This document shows, in pieces, positions 35,568 through 43,983 of a stretch of DNA of 64,000 nt; the first letter of the stretch is position 1, and every line of letters begins with the position of its first letter. The position numbers were made by a program, and so were the translations under genes. Under the pieces are notes generated by a model, which worked only from the letters and a program-made list of their open reading frames with translations, was not told the origin of the DNA and searched no databases. This DNA comes from Pseudomonas khavaziana (GTDB lineage: Bacteria; Pseudomonadota; Gammaproteobacteria; Pseudomonadales; Pseudomonadaceae): positions 1 through 64,000 of the forward strand of contig NZ_JAHSTT010000006.1 in assembly GCF_019145205.1 (NCBI RefSeq), in the 5' to 3' direction.

Positions 35568-37262
35568 TCATATGCCCAGGCCGTGGGCAACAACGGTATG
35601 CGTGCCGATATACATCTGTCGGCTGACCCTGGCAGCGCTGTCAAACCGGGACAGGTGTTGGAACAGGGGATCGGCCAGGTAGGCATCAATCGCCGAGTCC
35701 GGAGCATGAGGGCTGGGAGGAGGTCCTTCGCGGGCGGCCGCCGGCTGATGAATGATTTGCCCCTCGACCATGCCGATTTCGACTGCAGCCCTACCGGCCA
35801 CCAGGTTCACGAACGTGTGCATGTCATAGAGCAGGATGCCGTTTTGAAGTGACCACATGTCCATGCTGCCGACATTGTGCAAGCCTACCGGGATGATGCG
35901 CTCGCATTCGGCCGGTGTGAGCCCGTTGCCGATCAACACCGCCCGAGCCTTCTCATCGTTGCGGGCAACCAGCACCAGGTTTTCCAACTGTCGGACCAGG
36001 TTACCCAACCCACTTGCCGGCTCTCTGAGCAGGCTGAGCCATCCCAGTAGACCGCTATGGGAGCGCTTCTTGAGGTGTTTGAGCTGAACGCCATAAATCT
36101 GGCCGTGCAGGTTGTCCCGGATGAAAAAATCGACATCCACTTCCACGGCACTGTCTTTTGTATGGTGTTGCAGCAGCTCGAAATCCAGCACTTCAATATG
36201 GGCGCAGCGTTTGAGCCGACTCAACAGGTAGGCTTTCTGTGCATCAGAGGTGGCCTTGCCGTGCCAATTGGCGCCGAGCTTTATTTCTGCAAGTTTTTCG
36301 GCTGTCTCGATGGCGCCACTCGCCAGGTTGCGCGTTCCCAGGATCAGGCCGCCTCCAGAGAAATCGAACAGCCGGTCAACCACGGGGAGTTGCGCTTGAA
36401 TCTGACAGACAAGTTCGTAGACCGGCGTGATGCCCTTCTGCGCGGCGTGGCGATGATCGAAGGGTGGGGTTCCAGAATACTGTGCCCCATGGACCGCGTG
36501 AATAATCATCAGCAGCAAGGGTTCAAGTTGATCGAATAACAGTCCGGCCACGGGACCGTAGTCTACCGGTAGCCGCCAGTGCTGGGGAAATACAGTCAGT
36601 GCCGATACCCTGGCGTTCTGCAGCTGATTTCGTCGAGACGGGTCGGCGGCCACAATGGCAAGGCTCTGGATAGCCAGGGAGGCAGACGCAAGGGATGCCT
36701 GCTCCAGGGCTGAACCAAACCACACTCGTCGTAGGTGCATGCGCATGGCGTCTGAGGACGGCGTGATGCTGCAACGGCCGGTCTCATCAAGGGCTGCCCT
36801 GGCGATACCCAGTATGACCAGCGCCAGTAGCTCAGAAAGCCAAACGCAGTGGCACGCCAGGCTAACAGTATCCTGCGAGGACGGGGCGCCCTGGGCTTCG
36901 CATGGCATGGTCGAGAGTACGGTTTCCAACAGCTGCAGATCGAGCAGCCGCGCTATATCGGTCAGGGTGCCGTCGGGTAAAGGTGCCGTGTCGACGGTGG
37001 TGTGTATCTGGGTTTGCTGCAGATGCGCCTCGCGGGATTTCCACAGTGCGCTCGTGCCGGTGAGTGGCAGCTTGGGTGCCAGCAGCGCCTGCATCTGGCA
37101 CAGTTGCTCGACCAGTCTCTGCACGCCCGGGCACTCATCCATCAGGGAGCTGATGAGTTTTCGATTGGGTTGGCTCAAACAGAACTTGTGCGGGTAAGTG
37201 CTGATGTTGCAGGCAAGGCGTAAGGCGTGGTGGCAGCGGGTGTCGATAAAAGGCGTGTGCAT
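35568..37262 (-). CDS. unknown protein with a possible PD-(D/E)XK-like core
   Basis: A 564-residue protein that I do not recognise. The first half is helical and rich in Leu, Ala, Cys and His without a signal peptide. In the second half a stretch resembles a PD-(D/E)XK nuclease core of the QxK subtype: a helix with Glu (AEKLAEIKLG), then a strand with Asp (VDVDFFIRDN), then GQIYGVQLKHLKKR (Gln-x-Lys). This is a weak, eye-made match. The ATG at 37262 is chosen because the frame upstream to 37382 runs into the divergent cytochrome gene. No partner gene is evident. Confidence 0.6.
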   Translation of the reverse strand: MHTPFIDTRCHHALRLACNISTYPHKFCLSQPNRKLISSLMDECPGVQRLVEQLCQMQALLAPKLPLTGTSALWKSREAHLQQTQIHTTVDTAPLPDGTLTDIARLLDLQLLETVLSTMPCEAQGAPSSQDTVSLACHCVWLSELLALVILGIARAALDETGRCSITPSSDAMRMHLRRVWFGSALEQASLASASLAIQSLAIVAADPSRRNQLQNARVSALTVFPQHWRLPVDYGPVAGLLFDQLEPLLLMIIHAVHGAQYSGTPPFDHRHAAQKGITPVYELVCQIQAQLPVVDRLFDFSGGGLILGTRNLASGAIETAEKLAEIKLGANWHGKATSDAQKAYLLSRLKRCAHIEVLDFELLQHHTKDSAVEVDVDFFIRDNLHGQIYGVQLKHLKKRSHSGLLGWLSLLREPASGLGNLVRQLENLVLVARNDEKARAVLIGNGLTPAECERIIPVGLHNVGSMDMWSLQNGILLYDMHTFVNLVAGRAAVEIGMVEGQIIHQPAAAREGPPPSPHAPDSAIDAYLADPLFQHLSRFDSAARVSRQMYIGTHTVVAHGLGI

Positions 37263-37338
37263 AGGTGTAGCGCTCGGCCGGAAGGTGAATGTTATCGTAT
37301 GGTGCTTAGAATAAAGGGAATGGAGAGGGCACGATGGA

Positions 37339-37740
37339 ATGTGTATGCCGACAGGCACCGCACGCATGAACAAAATACTCATGGTTCTATCAGCAGTATT
37401 GTCACTGGCTCAAACGTCGGGGGCCTTGGCAGAAAACATCAATGGCAAGACGCTTTACCTCCAAAGGTGCGCGGTGTGTCATGGGCCCGATATCAGAGCG
37501 ACCGGGCCATTGGCCAAAAAAAGCAATCCGCCAACGCCAGACCTTACAACCACAGCTTTCAAGCAGCGGCTCAAGGATTATCCGGGTGTTATCGTGTCGT
37601 CGATCATCCTTCGTCCCAATGGCGACCTGATTCCAAGGACGTTGCGCGAGAACGGCGTAAAGATAGCGCCGCACGCCTGGAGCATTAAGGATCTACGCGA
37701 CCTGCATCAATATATGAGTGCGGTTATTTCAAAAACATAA
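37339..37740 (+). CDS. periplasmic mono-heme c-type cytochrome
   Basis: A small exported protein with a signal segment (MNKILMVLSAVLSLAQTSGALA) and one heme motif RCAVCHG. Total length is 133 residues from 37339 (with GAGAGGG nine to ten bases upstream), or 124 from the ATG at 37366, which gives a cleaner signal peptide. The sixth heme ligand is uncertain: the only methionine after the heme site is near the C-terminus (YMSAV). It lies alone between the unknown gene and the fec operon, so its electron partner is unknown. Confidence 0.75.
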   Translation: MCMPTGTARMNKILMVLSAVLSLAQTSGALAENINGKTLYLQRCAVCHGPDIRATGPLAKKSNPPTPDLTTTAFKQRLKDYPGVIVSSIILRPNGDLIPRTLRENGVKIAPHAWSIKDLRDLHQYMSAVISKT

Positions 37741-37792
37741 ATGCTCTCGGGAACAGAAGTGGCGCACTCGATCAGCAGCAATTGCCCTGCTT

Positions 37793-37811
37793 AATAGGAA
37801 GCATTACTATT
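37793..37811 (+). promoter_or_regulatory. fecI: Fur box upstream of fecI
   Basis: AATAGGAAGCATTACTATT matches about 15 of 19 positions of a typical Pseudomonas ECF-sigma Fur box (AATGAGAATCATTATTATT form). It ends 28 bases before the fecI start, suiting iron repression of the system. Confidence 0.55.
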
Positions 37812-37839
37812 CACGCCCCGCCTCCCCAGTGCATCCGCG

Positions 37840-38340
37840 ATGACCCCTCAGCCGCCCCGCAGAACAGGCTTTTTCGAGCACTACGAAGAGTTGATCGGAA
37901 CCTGGACGCGCCGCCTGAGAAGCCGTCAGCAGGCCGAAGACCTAGCGCATGACACCTTTGTGCGTGTGCTTGAGTCCCGCGCCAGCGAGGTAGTACAACC
38001 GCGCGCCTACCTGCATCAAACCGCACGCAATATTGCGGTGGACGCCTACCGCCGCGAAGACCGCCGCGAAGCGCTGACGCTGCGGGTCATGGATCAAAAC
38101 ACGCCCCACGGCGGCGACCCGGAGCATCACATGCATGCGATCCAGTTGGCCGACTCTATCGAGCGCGCCTTGGCTGAGCTGCCGCTCAACTGTCGCAGGA
38201 TTTTCATCTGGCAGAAAATCGAGGGCCTGACCCAGCAGGAAATCGCCCAGCGCCTGGGGCTGTCTAAAAACATGGTGGAAAAGTATATGATCCGCACCCT
38301 GCGGCATCTGCGTGATCGTCTGGATGCGATGGCGCCATGA
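37840..38340 (+). CDS. fecI: FecI-family ECF sigma factor (ferric citrate system)
   Basis: The 166-residue iron-responsive sigma factor: region 2 (QAEDLAHDTFVRVLES, QPRAYLHQTARNIAVDAYRRED) and region 4 (CRRIFIWQKIEGLTQQEIAQRLGLSKNMVEKYMIRTL). The stop overlaps the start of fecR (ATGA). Followed by fecR and a clear FecA homologue, it should activate fecA when ferric citrate is sensed. Confidence 0.9.
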   Translation: MTPQPPRRTGFFEHYEELIGTWTRRLRSRQQAEDLAHDTFVRVLESRASEVVQPRAYLHQTARNIAVDAYRREDRREALTLRVMDQNTPHGGDPEHHMHAIQLADSIERALAELPLNCRRIFIWQKIEGLTQQEIAQRLGLSKNMVEKYMIRTLRHLRDRLDAMAP

Positions 38341-39317
38341 CCCGCTTTGAAACAGGATCTTGCTCGATGGATAACCGTGTCCGTGATGAGGCCGCGCAAT
38401 GGTTTGTACGCTTGCAAGACGGCCCATTGAATGCCGAGGAGCGGCAACGTTTCGATGCCTGGCGGGCGCAGGCGCCTGAGCACCAGTATGAATTCGATGT
38501 GCTGCAAGGGCTGTGGGGTGCCACCGATCTGCTGCCCAGGGCGCGCTTGCAGGCCCTGTGCGATAAGCCGGTCGAGCCTCCAAAACGCCGCGTGGTGTTG
38601 CGCTATGCCGCAGCTGCCAGTGTGGTCGCCATTGCAGTGGGGCTGGGGTTACTCGGTGGGCTGGGTCAGCCAACGCTTTACAGTGCCGAGTTCAGTACGC
38701 AGGTGGGGGAGCATCGCCAGGTGACCTTGCCCGACGGCTCGGTGATGGACCTCAACAGTCGCAGCCTGGTCGCGGTTCACTACGAAAAGGGCCGCAGGGG
38801 AGTGGAGCTCAAGCGCGGCGAGGCGATGTTCAGTGTCGAGCACGACGCGGGACGCCCCTTCGTGGTGGCCGCCGGGTCAGGTCAGGTAACGGTTACCGGC
38901 ACGCGTTTTGATGTGCGCCGCGATGAAGACCAGACCCGCGTGGCGGTCGAGGCCGGTACGGTCAAGGTGCAGGGACGCATATCGAACCAGACAGTGACGC
39001 TCACCGCCGGCCGTGGCACCCATGTCGATACCCAAGGCCAAGTGGCAGCGGCCTACGCGGTGAACCCTGAAGAACTGACAGCGTGGCGTACCGGCAAACT
39101 GGTGTTCAACAACGCCACCTTGGGCGAGGTGGCCCGGGAAGTCTCGCGCTACCGTGAGCAACCGCTGCGTGTCAGTACGGCAGCGGTGGGCAAACTGCGT
39201 CTGACCAGCGTATTCAAATCCAGTGACACCGACGCCTTGCTCAAAGCCTTGCCACACATCCTCCCCGTGGCCTTGCGCACCTTGCCGGACGGCAGCCAGG
39301 AAATTATTTCACGCTGA
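38337..39317 (+). CDS. fecR: FecR-family regulator (ferric citrate system)
   Basis: The 326-residue inner-membrane regulator has a DUF4880-like N-terminal domain (DEAAQWFVRLQDGPLNAEERQRFDAW), one membrane helix (about residues 87-105) and a periplasmic FecR domain (EHRQVTLPDGSVMDLNSRS; VTVTGTRFDVR). The start at 38337 overlaps the fecI stop; an internal ATG at 38367 preceded by AGGA is an alternative, giving 316 residues. Confidence 0.9.
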   Translation: MTRFETGSCSMDNRVRDEAAQWFVRLQDGPLNAEERQRFDAWRAQAPEHQYEFDVLQGLWGATDLLPRARLQALCDKPVEPPKRRVVLRYAAAASVVAIAVGLGLLGGLGQPTLYSAEFSTQVGEHRQVTLPDGSVMDLNSRSLVAVHYEKGRRGVELKRGEAMFSVEHDAGRPFVVAAGSGQVTVTGTRFDVRRDEDQTRVAVEAGTVKVQGRISNQTVTLTAGRGTHVDTQGQVAAAYAVNPEELTAWRTGKLVFNNATLGEVAREVSRYREQPLRVSTAAVGKLRLTSVFKSSDTDALLKALPHILPVALRTLPDGSQEIISR

Positions 39318-39322
39318 CATTC
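39299..39322 (+). promoter_or_regulatory. possible FecI-dependent promoter of fecA
   Basis: GGAAAT (39299-39304) followed after 16 bases by TC resembles the E. coli fecA promoter (GGAAAT-N17-TC). It lies at the very end of fecR, about 100 bases before fecA, the place expected for FecI-driven transcription. Confidence 0.4.
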
Positions 39323-39414
39323 AGGTTTTTTTTGAGTTGTTCGTCTTCTCCTGCAACTGCAACTGGTTTGCATTAACAACCGCACACTCTTGCGATCACA
39401 GGATTAGGTTCGAC

Positions 39415-41820
39415 GTGAAAAAACTCGCCCTCAACAACAATAAAACCTCCCGCTGGGCGCCCCTGGCCCTGGCCATTGCAGTCAGTACCGCGCTGCCTGC
39501 CGCGTATGCGGCCGATGGCATACATATCCGCGCCCAATCACTGGGTGCCGCGCTTAGCCAACTGGGCCAACAGACTTCGCTGCAAGTGTTCTTCAGCCCC
39601 GACATGGTGGCCGGCAAGCAAGCGCCGGCGGTGGATGGCAACCTCTCGCCCGAACAAGCCCTGCGCCAACTGCTGCAGGGTAGTGGGCTGGATTACCACA
39701 TCGACGCCGGTTCCGTGACCCTGCGCCCGGTGAGCAACGGTACCGGTGAAGCGGGTTCACCGCTGGAGCTGGGAGTCACCGATATCAAGGTGGTGGGCGA
39801 CTGGCTCGGCGATGCCGATGCCGCCGTGGTGCAAAACCACCCAGGCGCGCGTACCGTGGTGCGCCGCGAAGCCATGGTGGAGCAGGGCGCGATGAACGTC
39901 GGTGACGTACTGCGCCGCGTGCCTGGCGTGCAGGTGCAGGAAGCCAACGGCACCGGCGGCAGCGATATTTCCCTCAACGTCGGTGTACGCGGTTTGACCT
40001 CACGCCTGTCGCCGCGCTCCACCGTGCTGATCGACGGGGTACCGGCGGCCTTCGCCCCGTATGGCCAGCCGCAACTGTCGATGGCGCCGATTTCTGCCGG
40101 TAACCTTGAAAGCATCGACGTTGTCCGCGGGGCCGGCTCCGTACGTTATGGGCCACAGAATGTGGGGGGTGTGATCAACTTCGTGACCCGCGCAATTCCG
40201 GAGAAATTCTCCGGTGAGGTCGGCACTACCCTGCAGACCTCCGCCCATGGTGGCTGGAAGCATGTGGAGAACGCCTTCATTGGTGGCACGGCAGACAACG
40301 GCATCGGCGCTGCATTGCTGTACTCCGGAGTCAACGGCAACGGCTATCGCAACAGCAATAATTCCAACGATATCGACGACGTGATCTTCAAGACCCACTG
40401 GGCGCCCACCGATCAAGACGACTTTTCGCTGAACTTCCACTACTACGACGCCAGCGCCGACATGCCCGGCGGCTTGACCCAGCAGCAGTTCGACGCCAAC
40501 CCGTACCAGTCGGTGCGCGACTGGGACAACTTCAGTGGTCGCCGCAAGGATGTGTCCTTCAAATACATCCGCCAGATCGACGATCGCACCCAGGCCGAAG
40601 TGCTGACCTACTATTCCGACAGCTTCCGTGGCAGCAATATCGCCAACCGCGATCTGAAAACCCTCAGTTCCTACCCGCGCACCTACTACACCTTTGGTAT
40701 CGAGCCGCGGGTGTCCCATGTGTTTGATGTGGGTCCGAGCACCCAGGAAGTCAGCGTCGGGTACCGCTACCTGAAGGAAGGCATGCACGAGCAAGCCACC
40801 AGCCTGAATCTGGTCAACAACGTACCGACGCCGGGTGGGCAGAGCGATGGTCATGTGTATCAGGATCGCACCGGTGGCACCGAGGCCAATGCCTTCTACA
40901 TCGACAACAAAATCGATATTGGCAAATGGACCATCACCCCGGGTATCCGCTTTGAAGATATCCGCACCGAATGGCATGACCGTCCCGTCGTGGCCCTGAA
41001 CGGCAAGCGTACCGAGGAAAAACGCCGCGAGATCCACAACAACGAACCGTTGCCGGCGCTGAGCGTGATGTACCACGTCTCCGACGCCTGGAAACTGTTC
41101 GCCAATTACGAAACCTCCTTCGGCAGCCTGCAGTATTTCCAGCTGGGCCAGGGCGGCACCGGCAACCAGACCGCCAATGGCCTTAACCCGGAAAAAGCCA
41201 AGACCTACGAGATCGGAACGCGCTACAACGACAGCGTCTGGGGCGGCGAAGTGACGCTGTTCTACATCGACTTCTCGGATGAGCTGCAATACGTCAGCAA
41301 CGACGTAGGCTGGACCAACCTCGGCGCTACCAAGCATGCCGGTGTCGAAGCCTCGGCGCACTACGACCTGTCCAATCTCGACCCGCGCCTTGACGGGCTG
41401 ACGGCTAACGTCGGCTTCACCTATACCAAGGCCACCTCCGAAGGTGATGTACCGTTCAAGGGCCGCGACCTGCCCCTGTACTCCCGTGAAGTGGCGACCC
41501 TGGGCCTGCGCTACGACGTCAACCACTGGACCCACAACCTTGATATCTATGCGCAATCCAAGCAGCGTGCGCCAGGTACCGGCACCACTTACATCACCCA
41601 GGGCACCGACGATGGCCAATATGGCGACATCCCAGGTTATGTCTCCGTCAACCTGCGTAGCGGCTATGACTTTGGCGCGCAACTGTCGAACCTCAAGCTG
41701 GGCGTGGGCGTAAAGAACATCTTCGACCAGCAGCATTACACGCGCTCCAGCGACAACAACGCCGGGATATACCTGGGTGAGCCGCGTACGTTCTTCGTCC
41801 AGGCGAGCGTCGGGTTCTGA
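39415..41820 (+). CDS. fecA: FecA-like TonB-dependent ferric citrate receptor and transducer
   Basis: The 801-residue outer-membrane receptor starts at GTG 39415 (VKKLALNNN then a signal peptide ending AAYA). An STN signalling domain (GIHIRAQSLGAALSQLGQQ) is followed by a plug and barrel that track E. coli FecA through VVGDWLGDA, RSTVLIDGVPAAFAPYGQPQ, DVVRGAGSVRYGPQNVGGV and FVTRAIP. The C-terminus ends in phenylalanine (ASVGF). The frame is open back to 39223 inside fecR; the GTG is preferred because it fits the signal peptide. The citrate role rests on this similarity and the fecIR context. Confidence 0.9.
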   Translation: MKKLALNNNKTSRWAPLALAIAVSTALPAAYAADGIHIRAQSLGAALSQLGQQTSLQVFFSPDMVAGKQAPAVDGNLSPEQALRQLLQGSGLDYHIDAGSVTLRPVSNGTGEAGSPLELGVTDIKVVGDWLGDADAAVVQNHPGARTVVRREAMVEQGAMNVGDVLRRVPGVQVQEANGTGGSDISLNVGVRGLTSRLSPRSTVLIDGVPAAFAPYGQPQLSMAPISAGNLESIDVVRGAGSVRYGPQNVGGVINFVTRAIPEKFSGEVGTTLQTSAHGGWKHVENAFIGGTADNGIGAALLYSGVNGNGYRNSNNSNDIDDVIFKTHWAPTDQDDFSLNFHYYDASADMPGGLTQQQFDANPYQSVRDWDNFSGRRKDVSFKYIRQIDDRTQAEVLTYYSDSFRGSNIANRDLKTLSSYPRTYYTFGIEPRVSHVFDVGPSTQEVSVGYRYLKEGMHEQATSLNLVNNVPTPGGQSDGHVYQDRTGGTEANAFYIDNKIDIGKWTITPGIRFEDIRTEWHDRPVVALNGKRTEEKRREIHNNEPLPALSVMYHVSDAWKLFANYETSFGSLQYFQLGQGGTGNQTANGLNPEKAKTYEIGTRYNDSVWGGEVTLFYIDFSDELQYVSNDVGWTNLGATKHAGVEASAHYDLSNLDPRLDGLTANVGFTYTKATSEGDVPFKGRDLPLYSREVATLGLRYDVNHWTHNLDIYAQSKQRAPGTGTTYITQGTDDGQYGDIPGYVSVNLRSGYDFGAQLSNLKLGVGVKNIFDQQHYTRSSDNNAGIYLGEPRTFFVQASVGF

Positions 41821-41835
41821 TATTCAGTTGATAGG

Positions 41836-42097
41836 AAAAATCGCAACCCACGGCAGACTGTGTGAAAACCTAGCAATCTGCCGGCCGGTTAAAGAAAATG
41901 CCCGTATCGCAAGATACGGGCATTTTGCTTATGCGCTATATCCAAGGTGAAGACCGCTCCCAGAGCGCTCTGTTTCCACTTTCGTTGGACGAACTTATCC
42001 CCGATGACCATCTGGTTCGGGTGATCGAGGCCTACATTTCCCTGCTGGACCTTGAGCAGTTGGGTTTCGACAAAGCCAGCCACGGGTTGCGATTTTT
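41836..42097 (+). mobile_element. decayed IS1182-family insertion element
   Basis: A fragment of about 260 bases begins with AAAAATCGCAACCCACGG (41836-41853) and ends with an inverted near-copy (42080-42097; 16 of 18 match). Between them is a leader hairpin and the N-terminal 50 codons of an IS1182-type transposase. The remainder of the transposase is gone, as if by internal deletion. No target duplication is evident. The inverted ends are seen directly; the family call rests on the transposase N-terminus. Confidence 0.55.
41895..41926. terminator. perfect 14-base hairpin before the transposase fragment
   Basis: AAAATGCCCGTATC (41895-41908) pairs exactly with 41913-41926 around a GCAA tetraloop. 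The A and T ends make it terminator-like in both directions. It is 75 bases past fecA and four bases before the transposase ATG, so it may end the fec transcript or block readthrough into the element. Confidence 0.65.
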
Positions 42098-42140
42098 TGT
42101 TTGCTTGGGCTCGCCGCCGCTTTGCCTGGGCAGCAGCTAA
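41931..42140 (+). pseudogene. truncated IS1182-family transposase
   Basis: From the ATG at 41931 the product reads MRYIQGEDRSQSALFPLSLD and continues to about codon 50 (LGFDKA) as the DUF772-type N-terminus of IS1182 transposases. It then leaves the family sequence at the internal junction (about 42078) and stops at 42140. About 90% of the normal protein (roughly 450-480 residues) is missing, so it is inactive. Confidence 0.8.
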
Positions 42141-42201
42141 AAGACCATTGCCCGCTCGATCCGTTTCCTACACTGGCTCAGCATATATTGTTGCTGGCAC
42201 A

Positions 42202-42229
42202 GGAACTGATTCCGACAAAAAACCACACA
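42202..42229 (+). promoter_or_regulatory. hrp box (HrpL-type promoter) 1
   Basis: GGAACT (42202-42207), a 15-base spacer, then CCACACA (42223-42229). The consensus for HrpL/RspL ECF sigma promoters is GGAACC-N15/16-CCACNNA, so only one defined base differs. It ends 75 bases before the start of the first HrpK/NolX-like gene. Confidence 0.75.
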
Positions 42230-42304
42230 TGGGAAAGCTGATGGGCTTCGACACTACGTTGGAGCGACAAGCTGAAAATCGCGCCCACTGTAATGGAGAA
42301 ACGC

Positions 42305-43351
42305 ATGTCGGTACCGATGTTGGATCCATCCCCCGTCCCTACCTCGTCAACCTCTGATCCTTCGCTGGCCAATGCCACCGCCAAGCCGGAGGTCAAAACC
42401 ACTCGTGAAGCGCCTGCTGCGCCTTCCTTCAATGGTCAGAGCACTGCCAATGTAAATTTTCAATCCGGGGAAAGTAAGGCTGGGCCAGTGTTCGGCAACC
42501 ATCAGTCGACAAGCACTGGCGCAGATGTGTCTGGCCACCACCACCTTCACCATCATCACGCTCCTGCGATGCAGGATTTCATGAACCAATTCAAACAGTG
42601 GATGAGCCAATGGTTTACCGGGCATCGCCCGCATCCCTATCCAGGTTGCGGCGGCCCACCACCAAGGCCGAACCCAGGTTGCGAGGGGCCGCCACCAAGG
42701 CCGAATCCTGGAGCAAGCAACCCGCCGCCACGACCAGACCCTACCGAAGGAGGCAGGCCCTATCCGGTCGCACCCGGCAGGCCGGATCCACAATACTCGC
42801 TGAAGAACAATGAAGAGTTGGCAGAGCAATTGCGCGACAACTTCCATGCTTTCAGGGACCCCAGGAATCCCGGGTATATCAGTGTTGACAGCATTCTTGC
42901 GATGGCGAGAAGAGGGTGGTCGCCTAACCCTGCCATGCGGGAGAACATTCGTTTGGCCAATGAGCTGTTGCGGCGTCCGGAATTGATGGCGGCGCTTGAC
43001 CGACACACGTCTACCGGTGCGTTGGATAATCTCATCGGCTTTCAGAACGTGAACGCGGTCATCAAGGGCGAAAACTACTTCAAGTACAAGTCTGACAAGG
43101 AGTTGGCCGCCGAGATGCTCGAGCACTTTGACGAATTGAAGGGCTGGCCCTGGGGCCCGGACCTGAGAATCCGCGACCTGAAAAATCTCGCCCGCCAGCC
43201 TCTCACAGGCGACGCTGAAAAGGACCACCTTATCCAGTTGGCCCAGGCAGTAATCAAGCGAAGTAACCTGCTCAAGCTGATGGATAACCTCGCCAGTACA
43301 GACGGAGACGGCAAGATCAATTGGAGAGCATTGGTCCTATTGTCCAAGTGA
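42305..43351 (+). CDS. candidate type III secretion substrate, HrpK/NolX-like duplicated module
   Basis: A 348-residue protein in three parts. Residues 1-75 are Ser/Thr/Pro-rich with no signal peptide, as in type III substrates. Residues 76-160 hold a His-rich run (HHHLHHHHAP) and tandem proline repeats (GPPPRPNPGC units). Residues 167-348 contain two similar modules, each with an ELAxxxL...F opening, an LAN/LAQ-x(3)-RRxEL-like helix and a final D...DG/GAL segment, resembling HrpK/NolX-type proteins. The ATG at 42305 has GGAG six bases upstream; 42293 is an alternative. An hrp box precedes it. Whether it is a translocator, a helper or an effector is unknown. Confidence 0.6.
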   Translation: MSVPMLDPSPVPTSSTSDPSLANATAKPEVKTTREAPAAPSFNGQSTANVNFQSGESKAGPVFGNHQSTSTGADVSGHHHLHHHHAPAMQDFMNQFKQWMSQWFTGHRPHPYPGCGGPPPRPNPGCEGPPPRPNPGASNPPPRPDPTEGGRPYPVAPGRPDPQYSLKNNEELAEQLRDNFHAFRDPRNPGYISVDSILAMARRGWSPNPAMRENIRLANELLRRPELMAALDRHTSTGALDNLIGFQNVNAVIKGENYFKYKSDKELAAEMLEHFDELKGWPWGPDLRIRDLKNLARQPLTGDAEKDHLIQLAQAVIKRSNLLKLMDNLASTDGDGKINWRALVLLSK

Positions 43352-43402
43352 CCAACCTACAGGCGCTGCACGGCGAATGCGGCGCCTGACTCAATGGTTC
43401 GA

Positions 43403-43430
43403 GGAACGGATTACGCTCATTTGCCACATA
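43403..43430 (+). promoter_or_regulatory. hrp box (HrpL-type promoter) 2
   Basis: GGAACG (43403-43408), a 15-base spacer, then CCACATA (43424-43430), one defined base from consensus. It ends 60 bases before the small gene starting at 43491. Confidence 0.7.
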
Positions 43431-43490
43431 GCTGATAGCTACAGTAATGATTCACCCGCCGCTTTTCAGATTCCGAGTGAGGGCAAACTC

Positions 43491-43808
43491 ATGACTTCAA
43501 CCTCGTTTAACTCCCCCCAATCCCATCGCCTTGAACTCTTGCGCAGCGCCCAGGACGCAAATCTTGCGGTATCAGAGGAGGGCGCAGCTACGCGAAGTTT
43601 GCACACTCCTGCCAAGGAATATGCGGCCCAAGCCCTGCGCATGAAAGCGTTTGCCGGACAGCGCCAATTCCAGGCGCCCGTTTCGGACGACTTTTCCAGG
43701 GGCATGCTTGCGGACGGACAGACCTCGGGAGATGGCGCTGATTCGATAAAAAATGTCGGGCTGATTCATACCCTCGCGGGTTGGTGGCGCAGGCGCAAGT
43801 TGGGCTGA
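43491..43808 (+). CDS. small unknown protein downstream of an hrp box
   Basis: A 105-residue protein without recognisable domain. It begins MTSTSFNSPQSH, rich in Ser and Thr with no acidic residue among the first twelve, as is common in type III export signals of pseudomonads, and ends with a basic WWRRRKLG. The ATG at 43491 has GAGGG eight bases upstream; the open frame from 43377 overlaps the hrp box and is unlikely to be used. It may be a small effector or helper; the evidence is its promoter and neighbours. Confidence 0.55.
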   Translation: MTSTSFNSPQSHRLELLRSAQDANLAVSEEGAATRSLHTPAKEYAAQALRMKAFAGQRQFQAPVSDDFSRGMLADGQTSGDGADSIKNVGLIHTLAGWWRRRKLG

Positions 43809-43859
43809 GCGTCGTTGGTTGCGGTTTTACATATTGTCATTGGTATTCGTTGCTCCCAC

Positions 43860-43887
43860 GGAACTGCCGGGTTCATCCAGCCACACA
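43860..43887 (+). promoter_or_regulatory. hrp box (HrpL-type promoter) 3
   Basis: GGAACT (43860-43865), a 15-base spacer, then CCACACA (43881-43887). It has the same conserved elements as box 1 but a different spacer, so it is not a simple copy. It ends 96 bases before the ATG at 43984. Confidence 0.75.
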
Positions 43888-43983
43888 TGAGGTGCATGTC
43901 CGAGTGGAATCCATTCGTTGATTTTGGCCATCACCGAGCCGATCACCAAGCGGATATGCATCTCAAAGAGTTGGAGAAAACCC

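Noticed and set aside
36862..37134. Antisense frames within the unknown gene at 35568-37262, considered as the real gene
   Set aside because: They are short and have no ribosome site or motif, while the main frame is continuous over 564 codons.
42650..42745. Short tandem repeat considered as a CRISPR-like array
   Set aside because: The repeats are in frame and encode proline-rich units within a coding gene; there are no spacers.
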